Below, piece after piece: positions 32,808-45,900 of a stretch of 64,000 nt of DNA. The DNA lies in assembly GCA_030248215.1 (NCBI GenBank), contig JASANG010002299.1:157781-221780 (forward strand), written 5' to 3'. A program made the translations under genes and the position numbers. This stretch comes from Enoplolaimus lenunculus (taxonomy: Eukaryota > Nematoda > Enoplea > Enoplida > Thoracostomopsidae). Numbering within the stretch: position 1 is the first letter of the stretch; each line of letters opens with the position of its first letter. The notes under the pieces are model-generated. The model did no database searches. It was not told the DNA's origin and saw only the letters and a list, made by a program, of their open reading frames with translations.

Positions 32808-32940
32808 CGTTCCATAAAAGAATAGGTTTAGATTCTAGATTACATTTTTTGGTTAGGCTTAGGCTTAATACGCTAAGGCTTAGGAACACATTTTTGCAAC
32901 GCTCAGGCTAGGTTATGACTTAGGAATACGCTAGATATAA
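32808..32940. mobile_element. Partial group D hAT-like element
   Basis: The internal part (CCATAAAAGAATAGGTTTAG followed by TTAGGCTTAGGC-type units and GCAACGCTCAGG) matches the elements at 12764 and 61125. Both terminal repeats are gone. Confidence 0.55.
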
Positions 32941-33906
32941 ACTATGCAAATATTCTACGTTTATTTTGCTAAAAAAACTTTGGATTGTTTTTTACAATAC
33001 ACTCCTCTTTGTTCTATAAAATTACACAATTAGAAATTATGGGTAAAATGGGATGAATGCGAGTTGTTTATCTTTTATGGCAGTCAGCATGTCGTGTGAC
33101 ATGGTTTCTCTCCTGATCCTGTGCGGTGACCAGTGGATTCCCAGAGTTTGGTAATCGTCGTTTTAGTCATTTAGCTTCTTGCAGAATAAGAAGTTCTTAG
33201 TTTGCAGGGAGAAATTTATCTACTTTATGTTGTTGGTTTGATTATGAAGTTACAGTTTTCTGTCTGTGCGTTTTGTAGTTGCATGTAGAAATCCTCTTGA
33301 AGTTTAAAAATCAAAACTATATAGATTTATATTCTTTAATATTTGACATTAAGTTTTGCACGTTTTCCCTCGTTGCCATAATCAAAAATTACCGGACGGC
33401 CTAAGCCGTACTTCTCTATCAGAAGACCTATGACGGGTTTCCTGAATAGAACTAATAGCCGGTTACTGCTGTCGGTAATAAATGCTATGTTAACACAAAA
33501 TGAGACCTTGATGCATCTTTCAACAATTATGAGTATTATTATGGTTATACAATTTTCAATTTAATTCTTTGCTTTATATTGCATAGTAACTTTAATCTGT
33601 AACTCAGTTAATGGGTCGTATTCGTTGGTTGTCGGTTGTACTGAAATGGCTTAGCTAGTTTGTGGAAAGTTAATTTGCAATAAGTTTATTGATTACCGAG
33701 GCGCGAAATGAATTCAAAGTTTTTGGAGCAATACTGAAAACTGCCGTATTTGCCGGGCTCTGATTTTTGTAATGTCCGTATTTGCATAAATTAGTAATTT
33801 GTGAATGTATATGTTCGGTTTGCTGAATACTTTAAGCCTAAATCTTGTTGAAAAATTTGCGGTTTAATTGTATGTAATATAAGTTATTCGCCTATAAGGT
33901 TAAATA

Positions 33907-36900
33907 ATGGAATGTCTGTGCCACCCTCTGGGCGGATATATTGTGTTCAAGTCGGCGAAAGGTGTGTTTATTTAGACCGCTAGTGTTTTAATGCAAACTT
34001 TATTGTCCTTAGTAGTGTTGGTATATGTGGTACAGCATCTGTATGTGCCTAGTGTGTAATGTAAGAGATATACATACAAAATTATAATATCGGCCGCGTG
34101 GTATAATCGGTAGCGCGCGAGAGGTCTGAGGTTCGATTTCCAGCGTAGCCATATGTTTCTTAGAAATTTAGAGAAAAATCATGATATTCTCAGTGCTTCG
34201 GAAAAAGGGTCGTCCCGACCGTGCCGTTCTGACAAGTAGTATGGCTGAAATTTTGTGGAGGTATATTTACCAAGGTTCAGTAGACATTCATTCTCATGCA
34301 TGGGGGATTAATTTAGCGAATACCGGATCCGGAAAATAATTTTTTTCCGAAACCGGGTACCGCATATTAATCGAGTAGTATTTGAGTCGCGTAGAATATA
34401 TAGGTTTACTGAATTAGAATTCATTGCTAGCTTGAATTGTTCATTTGTTACTTTAGCGTATCGAAACTTGAACTTTCCTTGACTTAACCAGAACTGCAGT
34501 TGCAGGAAGATGTAAGAACACTCACATGAAAAAAAACTGCGGAGTTTAGCTGGATAATAAATTTGATCTGAATATTCGAACCGTCCCTATTTGCAACGTT
34601 CCTTTTTATAATATAATTATTGACAACGCCTGACTTAAATATTTATTGAATTATTTTTACAGGCAAATCACAACTGAACAACGGTATTTTTGAGTTTGTG
34701 CCAAATACGTTTATAAGCCACCCTGCGATTGAAGAATTGGTGACACAATCGCTTAGTAAGTGTAAACGTCTGTCTTTCATATAATTCGGATGATTCTTTT
34801 GCCGCCAGACAGATTTTGCTACACATGTTTTTGCGTCTCGATGGTAGTAGTTGCACTGAAGCATTATTTTGGAATACATCCAGGATTTCAAGATCACGTT
34901 AAGGTATTTGCATTTAATCTGTTGTAATTGTAGTTGTGTTCAACAATGTGTTTGAAGAAAGAATGTGCGGTATTCAACTTACTTCTGCAGTGTAAGTTTA
35001 GACTTGATTTGAACAGTTATGTTTTTACGAATAGACAGGCTGATAGTAGAACGTTAAGCTTTGATTACAATATGTTTATTTTAGAAATGCAATGTACAAA
35101 TTTATGAGATTGTGGCATATCTGACATGCGGGTATTTGGTTGCATTATTTCACTATGAAGTAATTAATATATGATGATGAGCAAATGTTCTTTCAGGTTG
35201 CTCGAGCTGAGTAGCAAATATCGATTTCTGATATCGAGGTGCCGTAAATCCTTAGAAAGTGGACGTGGTGGTTAGTGTTTTATTCGATATTCAGCGTTTT
35301 AATGGATCATTTTTATTTCGTTATAGTGTTTGAAATTGTCAGAAAAACAACTGCCTTGTGTTTAAATTTTGGCAGCCAAACACTTTTTATTCTGACTTTG
35401 GTAAAAGTAAACATTCTTTTACAGTTGAAATTAGATTGTATGCAAAATTTGTGAATTAAAATCCGTATAAATATGGTGTTCTAGTTCTATATAGCTTTAA
35501 AATAGCTGACAATTTGCATTTTAAACTTGACTTCAGTTGTAATGTGTCTTGATATTGCTATTTTGGGAAGTAAAATTCACAACAACATGGTGTTTTTTAG
35601 ACGGAGCAAGTTGTGCGATGTCAGAGCTAGAAATTGAAGATATGGTGTGTTTTTTGATAATAGCTTGAGACCATTAAATTACAGCATATCTGCTGCGTGT
35701 GAAGTGTTTTGCAACGAAGTGTTGTTTTTATATGCTTGCAATTGTCACCAAAATTGTAGCAAGAGCTGTAGCAAACAGTGTTATTACTGAGTTTGTTTTC
35801 ATCGGTTGTCTTCGTCTTGGTCAGTTTAAGAAGTTTGCTCGCTTGGCTCAGTAGTACTGACTTTTGTGTTGTTTCTTTTTAATTTGTTCAGTACTACGTT
35901 GTACTTATTGTTGTGTTTAGACAAGCTTGTTTGAAGACGTTGAATTGATTTGGAGCCTTGCAGAAATTATGTATTTTTCTCCAACAGGTATGTATTACAC
36001 ACCTATATATTTTTATTGAAGTTTGTTATAATATATATATAACAAACATAAAACTTACATATATTACATGTTATTGAAGTCATAGAACAACTTATTCGAT
36101 TTTCAGGTAAATATTCCGAAGATAAACGAATTCGATTGCACATTCAATTCAGGATTACGACTACGGATATGAACTGATTCCAAAATATGAAGCGCTGTAT
36201 TTGATTTAAAAAAGAAGAGAAAAAAGAAAAGTCTTTTGGCCAGCTGTAGGGAAGGCTAAAATCCGAAACATTACAATTGTGTTTAAGGTTTGCGCATTGA
36301 CTTGAGATGGCCGAAATTAATTTTTGTATAGAATTTGTAGGAAAATTGGTCTTATCCGAGACCTGACGATGTTCGCAAATGCGACGATATAGTTGGCGAT
36401 TAGTTGCGCCAACATAGCCTAATTGACAGTTAGTACATGTATACTGGTATATAACATTCGATCGCATTACGTCAGGGATCGAGTCTTTGTACTTAAACAT
36501 TTTTGCTAAATGATTAAAATTTTTAAATATCACTCTTAAAGTAACATTCGAAGAGTCAAAATGTTTTCTAAAAAGTCTGTTTAAATTTCTTTTCAAATAA
36601 GTCGAGTGTGAGCCGAAGAACGGCAGTCTTAAAATTAGTAAAAAGGGTCCTTTATCTACCTGTCGGACTGTTGAATCGGAGTTAGACGCGGAGTTTTGCC
36701 CTTGACTGTTTGACGTCCTTTCCGAGGCATCGTTAATAGTTGACAGGGCAGTGGTTTTGTGTAATAATCTTGTGCGCTGGATTGACGGCATTTTGAAGCC
36801 GCTTAGTACCGGTGAGTACACTGTCGAATCGTCTTTTCAGATTGTTAAAGAAATTTTAGGACAGGATGCTGGTAATAAGGTTATGGTCTCATTGGCTGTG

Positions 36901-39900
36901 ACCTCCCTGTTTACCAACATCCCACTTTTAGAAACAATAAATATTATCTCTAATGCTGTTACCTCTGGTGAATTAATAACCACGGTTCCGCATGAGTTAC
37001 TTATTAAAGCGGTGAAAATTTGTACTTCTGGTTTTCAATTTGTTTGATGGAAAAATTTATAAGCAGATTGATGGCGTCGCCATGGGATCACCTTTGGGTC
37101 CTGTTCTCGCAAATGTGTTTATGGTCCATTTTGAAAATATAGTGCTTTTTAATACTCCTGAGCATCTTAAGCCAAAGTTCTATCGACGGTATGTCGATGA
37201 TACCTTTGCCTTATTTGATAGTTTTAATAATGCATTTGAATTTTTATCAATTCTTAACAACCAACATCCTAAGATTAAATTTACTATTGACACTGAAAGT
37301 GGTAATAAAATTGCCTTTCTTGACGTATCAATATTTAGGGATTCACTTCTAAACAAATTTTCAACATCTATTTATCGAAAACCTACTTATTGGAATCAGA
37401 TTATGAATTATACTACGTTTATACGTAAAAAATTTAAATCTAATTTGATTGAATGTTTATTGCACCGTTGCTTTGCTATTACTTCAAGCATCAATGCTGT
37501 TCATCAAGAAATGGTTTTAAACTAACGGTTTTCCGGAAATTTTTTTTAATGTGGCAGTCAAAAATTTCTTTTCTAAGAAATTTGGGTATCACATTTTTCA
37601 AAAGTCACTCATTCAAATTTTACTTGAAGAATGGCGTGAAAATTACAATGAAAGCCATGATAATTCACATTTGGCTGAACTTATTGATTCAGAAACTCAA
37701 CCACATCTGGTGACATTGTCTCAACCTGCTATATTACCAATTCAATTCTCAAATTCTTGAATTACTACAGTGTCAACTATTAACGATGCCTCGGAAAGCC
37801 GTTCTTCGGCTCACACTCGGCTTATTTGAAATGAAATTTATACAGACTTTTTAGAAAACATTTTGACTCTTCGAATGTTACTTTCAGAGTGATATTTAAA
37901 AATTTTAATAATTTCGCAAAAAATGTTTAAGTACAAAGACTCGATCCCTGATGCAATGCGATAGAATGTTATATACCAGTATACATGTCCTAACTGTCAG
38001 TTAGGCTACGTTGGCGCAACTAATCGCCAACTATATCGTCGCATTTGTGAACATCGTCAGGTCTCGGATAGGACCAATTTTCCTACAAATTCTACACAAA
38101 CATTAATTTCTGCCGTCTCAAGTCATTGCGCAAACCTTAAACACAATTATAATGTTTTGGATTTTTAGCATTCTCGACAGCTGGCCAAAAGACTCTTCTT
38201 TTTTAAATCAAATACAGCGCTTCATATTTTGGAATCAGTCCATATCCGTAGTCGTAACCGTGAATTGAATGTGCAATCGAATTCGTTCATCTTCGGAATA
38301 TTTACCTGAAAATCGTATAAGTTGTTCTTTGACTTCAATAACATGTAATATATATATTCAGGTTTTTGCCGAAAACAAGGTGCGACTACCAGGTTCTTAA
38401 ATAGGTATCCTTCTGTTACGCTGTGTGGCTGCTCAGGATCTGTCATAAATTGGCCGTTTATCATTTAGAATCAGCTTCAAGTGTATCAACGGATTTAGTC
38501 AAGTGGAGTGCGCATAATTTCAATAAACCTGACACACAATTGCAACAGATTGTGCCAAAGAACGACAAAATACCGGTTTCGCATCATCCGAAATATTGGT
38601 CTGCGGTAATTTAAGTTTATATAGCGCTATATTTTTAACTATTTTAATACAATCTGGCTTCGTCCAGCACGGTACTGCAATGCACGTGAATTTCTGCACG
38701 ACACTGTAACAATTTGTTAACAAATAGCCATTCTTAGAATGGTTGATGTCAACCGTTAAAATTTTAAATTAATACAACGCTTGAAAATAGTCACTGACTG
38801 TATCAACTTAGTACTTGGGTACGCCTTGTCCTTCTGGTTGTGCTTTTGCTTATTTTTTGGAGCCAAAGTGTTTTAAACTCAGTTTTTAGTACTTGCGTCG
38901 TACAACTTTTAGTTTTACCTCACTAATTTTCAGAGATGTGCCGATTAATTGAAATTGGAACATTGGAATCTTTAATATGTACACTTTTGTGACAATTGGC
39001 ATCGGAATCTGTACTGCAAAAAATTAACGATTTTTGCTGATATTAATTTCACTTGTTGGCTGGCGTATATCTGTGCGTCAAATAATTATTGAGAAATGAC
39101 CCGTTCTCATAAAATAATCATTTGTGGTTGTTAAAATTTAATACGTACTAAGTTTATCACAATGAGTATATAGTAATTCTATCAGTTCTCTGAGCAAAAA
39201 TCTTGTTTTCGCTACAACACTAGTTCAGTATTGTTTTAGCTTTATTCACTAATTTTATACGGACGTGTATCAGATGCTTATGATTTGTTTGCAACTCATC
39301 ATCGTATTCGAGATGGAACGTTTCAGAGTATGGCAGAATTGATGACATCAATGCCTATTGATAGTGTAAGATTATATCATGCTGCTATGAATAAGTATTT
39401 CAATACCGCTCGGTATTATGTGCAAATTGCCAGACGGTATCGCACACTAAAGTGGCAATAAAAGTTCGGATTCGATTCCAGATTCGGCAAAAATGCGAAC
39501 GACGCATAATTTAGGCATTTTTACTATCTTTTTACTTTTTATATGGAAAATCTAATCAATAAGGTGTGAACATTATGTTCAGCCCCCATTCGAGAAATCG
39601 CTCTACTTTGAAATTATTATATAAAAACGAAAGGTGATAAAATATGGGTAAGCGTGATCTCTAAACTTTGTAATAGTAAATTTAAGCAAAAATGTGCGAA
39701 AAATCATAAAAGTTGTGAAAATTTTTTAATTCTTAACCCCTGATTTTTATCTCGAAACTTTCTATAAAACAATTTCCTCTTATCAAATACCTCCCATCCC
39801 ATCGGTTTGAACCTTGAACGTATGTGAAGAGCCACCCACTCTATATTTGATTAGCGAAATGTCACTTATTTATTGCCGCTTTTTAAGGTTTTCAGATTAT

Positions 39901-42900
39901 CAATTGACATTTCCCTATAAACAGGTTGTTCGACTTTAAGTGCGGCTATTTACAAGTTGGTTATTGTTTTTTCAGGAGCGGTCAAGTCAGTCAGGGATGT
40001 GGAACGCATGGAGAGATGAATGTAAACATCGGCTAACTGATGGTCATTTTACAGCCGTACCAGAATTAGAATTGTTGTGTCAAGTGAGTAAATCGATTTT
40101 TACTAGCAGTTTTATTGCGCGGAGTCCAAGCAGTATTTTTATTTACATAATGGGTACTGAATGTTGATTTGTTAAAATACATAATTCTAAGTAAGCAGTA
40201 CCGGCGAATTTTATACTGTGCATACTATATTGTCTGTTGAACCATGTAGCTTGAAAGAAACGTAAACAATAGGTAAACGAATGAAATGAATCCTATAAAA
40301 GTCGTTTTCTCTGTTTAGCGATAGCAGTTAAAATTGTATTTGTTCAATCACTACGTCTAAGGCCTGTTAAAAGCTGGCTTATTTTAGTCGTAAAGTTTAT
40401 TTCAGTTTAGCTAGTGTTATATTATATAACGACTAATTCAAGTATATTTTGATTGACTTTTTGTAGATTTTTGCTGGATCTTTGGAGGCTTTGATGAGTT
40501 TGAGGTACTACGCAAGGCATTGTCTAAAGTTTCTATGTTTCTAAAACGCTTACAAATTTGTAGTTCGCGATGATATGCATAGAAGCATAATACTATAGTT
40601 TTTCGGAAGAACGTTTCCTTAGATTTAGCTCATCTCTGTCATAGAGTTTGTTGTCCGACATTTTGACTGGTTCTAATAGATGTTCACAGGCGGATTCAAA
40701 AATTTCTCACTGATGGCGGACTGACAACGTTATAAAACAAAAAATTGTAAGGTAGGAGGAACATTATCATTTTATAACCAAAAAATTTTCGGAGGAGGAA
40801 AATTGTAAGGTAGGGACCTTTTTATCACAAAAAAATCCGAGGAGAAAAAAATGTATTTCTTACAAAAAAATTTTCTGAGGGAAAAATTGCTAGGTAGGGA
40901 TCTTTCCATTTTACCACAAACAATTTCTGACGGGGCGTACGCCCTCCTCGATCTTTTCTAGATTAGCTGGTGTAGGTGTTGTAATGTTATAGTTTTTTAT
41001 ATTTTCATAGAGACTTTTCAGGAATCTACTTGGCTGTTGGTACGAATGTCTGATTCCGTTTATGTTGTATATTCATCCAAATACAAAGATGTATCAACTG
41101 TCACAATACGCTCAGGTATTTCAACTCATAACAAGATAATTTCGTTGATATTCTTGGAAACCAGTGAACTAAGTGAAACCCAATTACGACATTCGCGTAA
41201 TTGGATTACTGACCTTGCGTTGGCGATAAAGTATTAACCATCGAAATAAGGTTACTATTTTTTATATTTTTCAGGAGTGTATACAACTGTTTACAAGAGA
41301 TACCAATGATGAAATAGAAATCGTAGATGAAATGCTACTTGCGTTGCTAGATTTCGATATTCTACAGCTTACAAAGCTGATCAGGTACACTATGTAGAGT
41401 ATCAAAAATACATTTGCATGTTTTTTATAACGTGATTGCGTTTTCCGCTTCCCATTTGTCGTGGAGGGCTTCCCCCAAGGTTGAATTTGGGGGATGTGGA
41501 ACGTGGCGGGGTGGGAGCCGACTCGTCAAGGCTCAGCCTGGGGTATTTTCGTGCGGTTAATACTCTGGTGTTAACTTTCGTTATGCAGTATTCACTTGTA
41601 CGATTGCTGGCAACATTGTTGGCTGATAAATGTTCCCAGAGGTGGCGTATTTTTGTTATATTTCACGTTTTCAGCGCATTATAAATTTTTAAGTTGTGTA
41701 TTACTTGGAAATCATTGTGATGTCCATTGACTCCGAAAAAAGTGGGAAGCATCAACCTGGAGGCAAATTAAAATTTGATAGACTTGGCAGTAAGGGTGCC
41801 CACCGTTCCTTCTCGCCAGGGAGAGCCCAGAAATGACCATCGATCTCTAATTTGCCGCTTAAATCAGAACACCATAGATTTTTAATAGTAAATTTGATAC
41901 AAATATTAGGTAACTTCCTAATTGATGCTGTTATAGCTGTTCTGTTTTAGCAGCTCACAAAAGGGCTGGTGGTTTGCAGCGCACTTTTACGATTTGCTCA
42001 ATACGTGTGGATACGCTGAAAAGGGCTCTGTGACTGGTGAACACAAGTAATTTTTTTCTGCCCGATATTCAAAATACAAAATGTAATATTGTTTTATAAT
42101 GGTGTCAAGAAATTGTTATAGGGTGGTTGCTGTTTTTTGCCGTAATTGTTGAGTTGACTGGTTTGCTAAATTATTTTTAAGTAGTACAGGTTTTCAATTC
42201 GGGTTGTTTTCATGCAAAGATTTATTTGTAAATTTGGTTAAGTTTTGGTTAAATGGTATGGCCCATGTATAGAACAGGGCCGGAACAGTAGTATAAGCAA
42301 TTCCTAAGCCTAAGCATATTGATGAGCCCATTCCTTAGCCTAAGAATAAGCCGAAGCAAAAAAATTAGTCTAAAGCTTAAATTGTCTCTATTATAGCCCC
42401 TTCGGAAAACGATCCGGCCCTGTTCTATACATGGTCCAATGGTATGATAATGAGTTTTAACTTTTATCAGTAATTCTTAAGCCGAAAAAATGCTGAATAC
42501 TGTTTAGCTAAAACTTAAAAGGCTACATTTCACTTACCGAATGAATAGTAGGTGTCTAATCAATAGACAAAGGTGCATAGTGAATATTGTGTAACGACAC
42601 TGTATATCTTAATTATATTGATGTTTTAGGCAAAAAGAGGACGCACTTCGCGAATATATCATTTTAGAATATGCCTCAACGTTAATGCGTCATGAAAAGT
42701 TAGTCTGTTTAACTTATGCGTACTTTCAAGTTGCTTTTTTTGTCAAAAAATGTGTTGAGCAAACTTGATTTAAATTGAACGGTTTCACCATTAACTATAA
42801 AGGAATTACCATTTTTATTCACAAAAGTAAGTTTTTGCAGCGAGAACTAGGAGCTACAATTTTGGACGTGCAAGTTTTTGACAGAAAACATTTGCAGCTG

Positions 42901-45900
42901 TAAGTCTGTTCGAAAATACGTTAACAAAATATGCAGCTGCAAGGCGCAGTCGCAAGTTCTCGCTGCTAAATCTTGCACGTGTGAATTGTGTTTTTAACCG
43001 CGTATTACTGCCAATGCTATTTTATTGCATTATTCTTTTCGTTTGCTGTATTTCAGATTGTGGTCTATTGGAATTGCTTATTTTGAAACGTGTCAGTCAA
43101 AGTGAGTATAAATATGGTGTGTCTGCACTGCTTAACTTAGAATTACTTAGCGGATTCGTCGGTTGAGAAATGTGGCTGACGCTATAAAGCTCATGCAGCT
43201 TCGAGGCGTATTTAGATACGTATCTTGTAGTACCAAACGTACTGTATATAAAGCCAGTGTAGCATAAAGATTGCATGTCTGCGTACCTCAGTGGTTAGAG
43301 CAGCAGGCCGGTAATCCATATGTTATAGGTTCAAGCATCGCCACATCTGCAGCGAAGTTTTTGTGGAGGGCTCTATATCGTGCAGCTTAACTTAGAATCA
43401 CTTGTTACGGGGTTTTGTAGTTGTCAAAATTGGTGGTTTGAGAAAGGTAGCAGGTGTCAAAAGTCTATGTAAAGGTAGTTACTTAGAGTCATTGAAGTTG
43501 CGAAATGTTGGATTATTTTCTTGTGTTATTATTCTGTCGATACACTGTCTCTCTTAAACGTTGTTTCTACAAATTGCCCTGTAGAGCACTTACGTACCTT
43601 TTAGTTTTACTTTGTGTCCATTTTACAGGCACTATATCGAGTTGTTCCTTGAGAGAATGCCTATCGACACAGACAAAAAAGCGAATCATATTCTGGAAAT
43701 TTGTGATTCAGTCCAGTTGCCCAGATTGGGTGAGGGCGTTTATTTGTTTGAAAATATTATGTTTTAGTCAGGGTGCGACTGAATATCCTGTTCCGGTATC
43801 CTTATGCTTTATACACCTACCGGATACCAGATATTTACGGTTGTCGCGCCGAATATTATAAAACTCCGTTTTACAATTGAGCGTTTTAACATCTTGCTGC
43901 GTTTACATTTCTGTGAAAGTCAAGAAGTTTAAGTTTTGATACGTTTCAGCATCCGGTTCCTGTTCCGGTAAAAAATTCAATATGCGGTCGCACCCTGGTT
44001 TTTAGTTGGGGTGAAACACCATTCTACCAGATTTTAAAAAATTTTGTTCGCATCAAAATTATGTTGAAAAAATCTGCCAGATATTTGCTTGCGATTTTAT
44101 TTTTAGCGAAATCGGTATGCCGGCAAAAGGGAATCGCAGCTTTGAAAAGAAACGACGTGGACAGCGCTCTAGAATGGTGTATTAAAAGCAAGGTATTTTA
44201 TGTATTTATGAAAATTTTCCTTTTACGGATACCAGATGCGTTTAGTCTTTTCGTGCTCGTAGGTCGAATATTGGAGGTCCGTCTAGCCGTTCGACGAGAA
44301 TCTGAGGAACCGCTGAACCCATTTTGATTGCAAATATTCAGAACCGATAAATGAATCGATAGCTAGTAACTAATATTAGCATAATACCGTAATTGGTTAT
44401 GCTTAAATTGGGACGTAATTATTGGGGTTAAAAGCTGTTTCATTTCAGTGCTAGAAGGTCTTCGGTGCGACGAGTTTGAACAAAACATTTACTAATCTCC
44501 AAAACCGGTAAATACAGCTAGCTAATCATTCACATATTAGTTATACAATACACGCTAATTAACATATTTATTAACCATTCTAATTATTGCATTTAACCTT
44601 ATTATCAGTAAGTGACTGCGAACATTGCTTAATACATGTAGTTATTATACGGCTGCTAGCATTTGTGCGAGTGCATTCAATGGACTGTGGATAGAGTTTA
44701 GTTAATTGAAAGAGGTTAGTGGAAAACGCACGACTGATACATTAATATTTTCGTTTTAAACATAAAATGCAAGTGGTTGCCTTGTTTGAGCGACCAAAGA
44801 GGGCCGTAACTGCAAATATATCTATGATTTCAGGACCCATCGTTTGCGAGTTATCTCGCAGTTGATTGTTTGAGGCGTCACGGCCAAACAGGTCTTGTTC
44901 GCTCAATGGAACTCCTCGATCATATTGGTGATGCTGTGCTGCTTTCTCCAGGACTTGGGTTTTTAGGTCAGCCGTTCAATTGTTTTAAACTCTTTAGAAA
45001 AACGTGCTGCTAATGCAATAATTCCTGATGTGGTGTAGTTCATCATATTCGTGGCGCAGGAACCCTATTTTATACCGAAATGGAACCCAATGAAATTGCG
45101 ACTTACTGTTAAGTACTTAACTTGTCTAGTTTGTCTGTTTATTAAACTCCAAACTGTTCGCCTTAAAAGTGTTTTCGTAGTCGACGGTAATGCAAACAAA
45201 ATACGTAATTAAATCATGCATAATATTTTAGCAAAATATCGTCAGTTTTACCGGTCTCGAAACGAAAAGCGTTTCACCGATGCTGCCGAAGTGTTGGCTA
45301 CATTGATTGCGTCCCGTGTTGCTCCCAAAGAGTAAGTTGACGCTCGGTGAGCCTTAGCTATTGTGCAATTTATGTAGCTTAAGCTTAAGACGTTTTTTGT
45401 CGTTCTCTTTTTAATGTTTTTTGAATTTTTTTCGGAAATCTTGTTTAGGGAGTCTTGAAACGTAGTTTTATTTTTTTGGTAGTTTTTTCCATCAGTATTA
45501 TTAAAGTCGCTGGAAAAACACTACGAATTGCGGCTAGTTGTTTTGTGCTGTTTAATGTTGTGTTATATTGATGTGTGAGTATGGTTTAAATCGAGTTATT
45601 GATTGTTTTAGGTACTGGCATTTCTTGTTTCAAGATGCGATGCAGTTTTTCTGCAATAATATAGAATCTTGCACAATTGTCTATTTTAATTCTGCAACAA
45701 CATACAAACTGATGTCTGTGCTTGAAGAATATGCGAATGCGGTAGAAATTATGGAAATTCCTTCGTTGCAGAAGATCTATTCGGTACGTTTGTGTCAATG
45801 AATGAGATAAACGGTTGTCTAAAGTTGTGTGTGGCGTAAATTTGCGCACAAAGTTGGTTAATTTAGTATTTTTTCAATGAATGAAGCAAAGTATATTTAT

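Larger units (their letters stand above)
27782..33906. other. Intergenic, no gene recognised
   Basis: Filled between 28600 and 32200 by the dispersed and composite repeats listed. 32200-33906 is mostly unique AT-rich sequence with one partial group D element and must contain the NUP85 promoter. Confidence 0.55.

Noticed and set aside
34092-34152. Functional tRNA gene
   Set aside because: The anticodon arm is missing.
38437-38468. Start of NUP85 exon 7 at 38437 after CTCAG
   Set aside because: Breaks the reading phase. The acceptor CATTTAG at 38468 restores it and gives the better protein alignment.
41017-41237. Frame reading MVRMSDSVYVVYSSKY as NUP85 sequence
   Set aside because: The other frame (GCWYECLIPFMLYIHPNTKM) matches NUP85 and fits both neighbouring phases.
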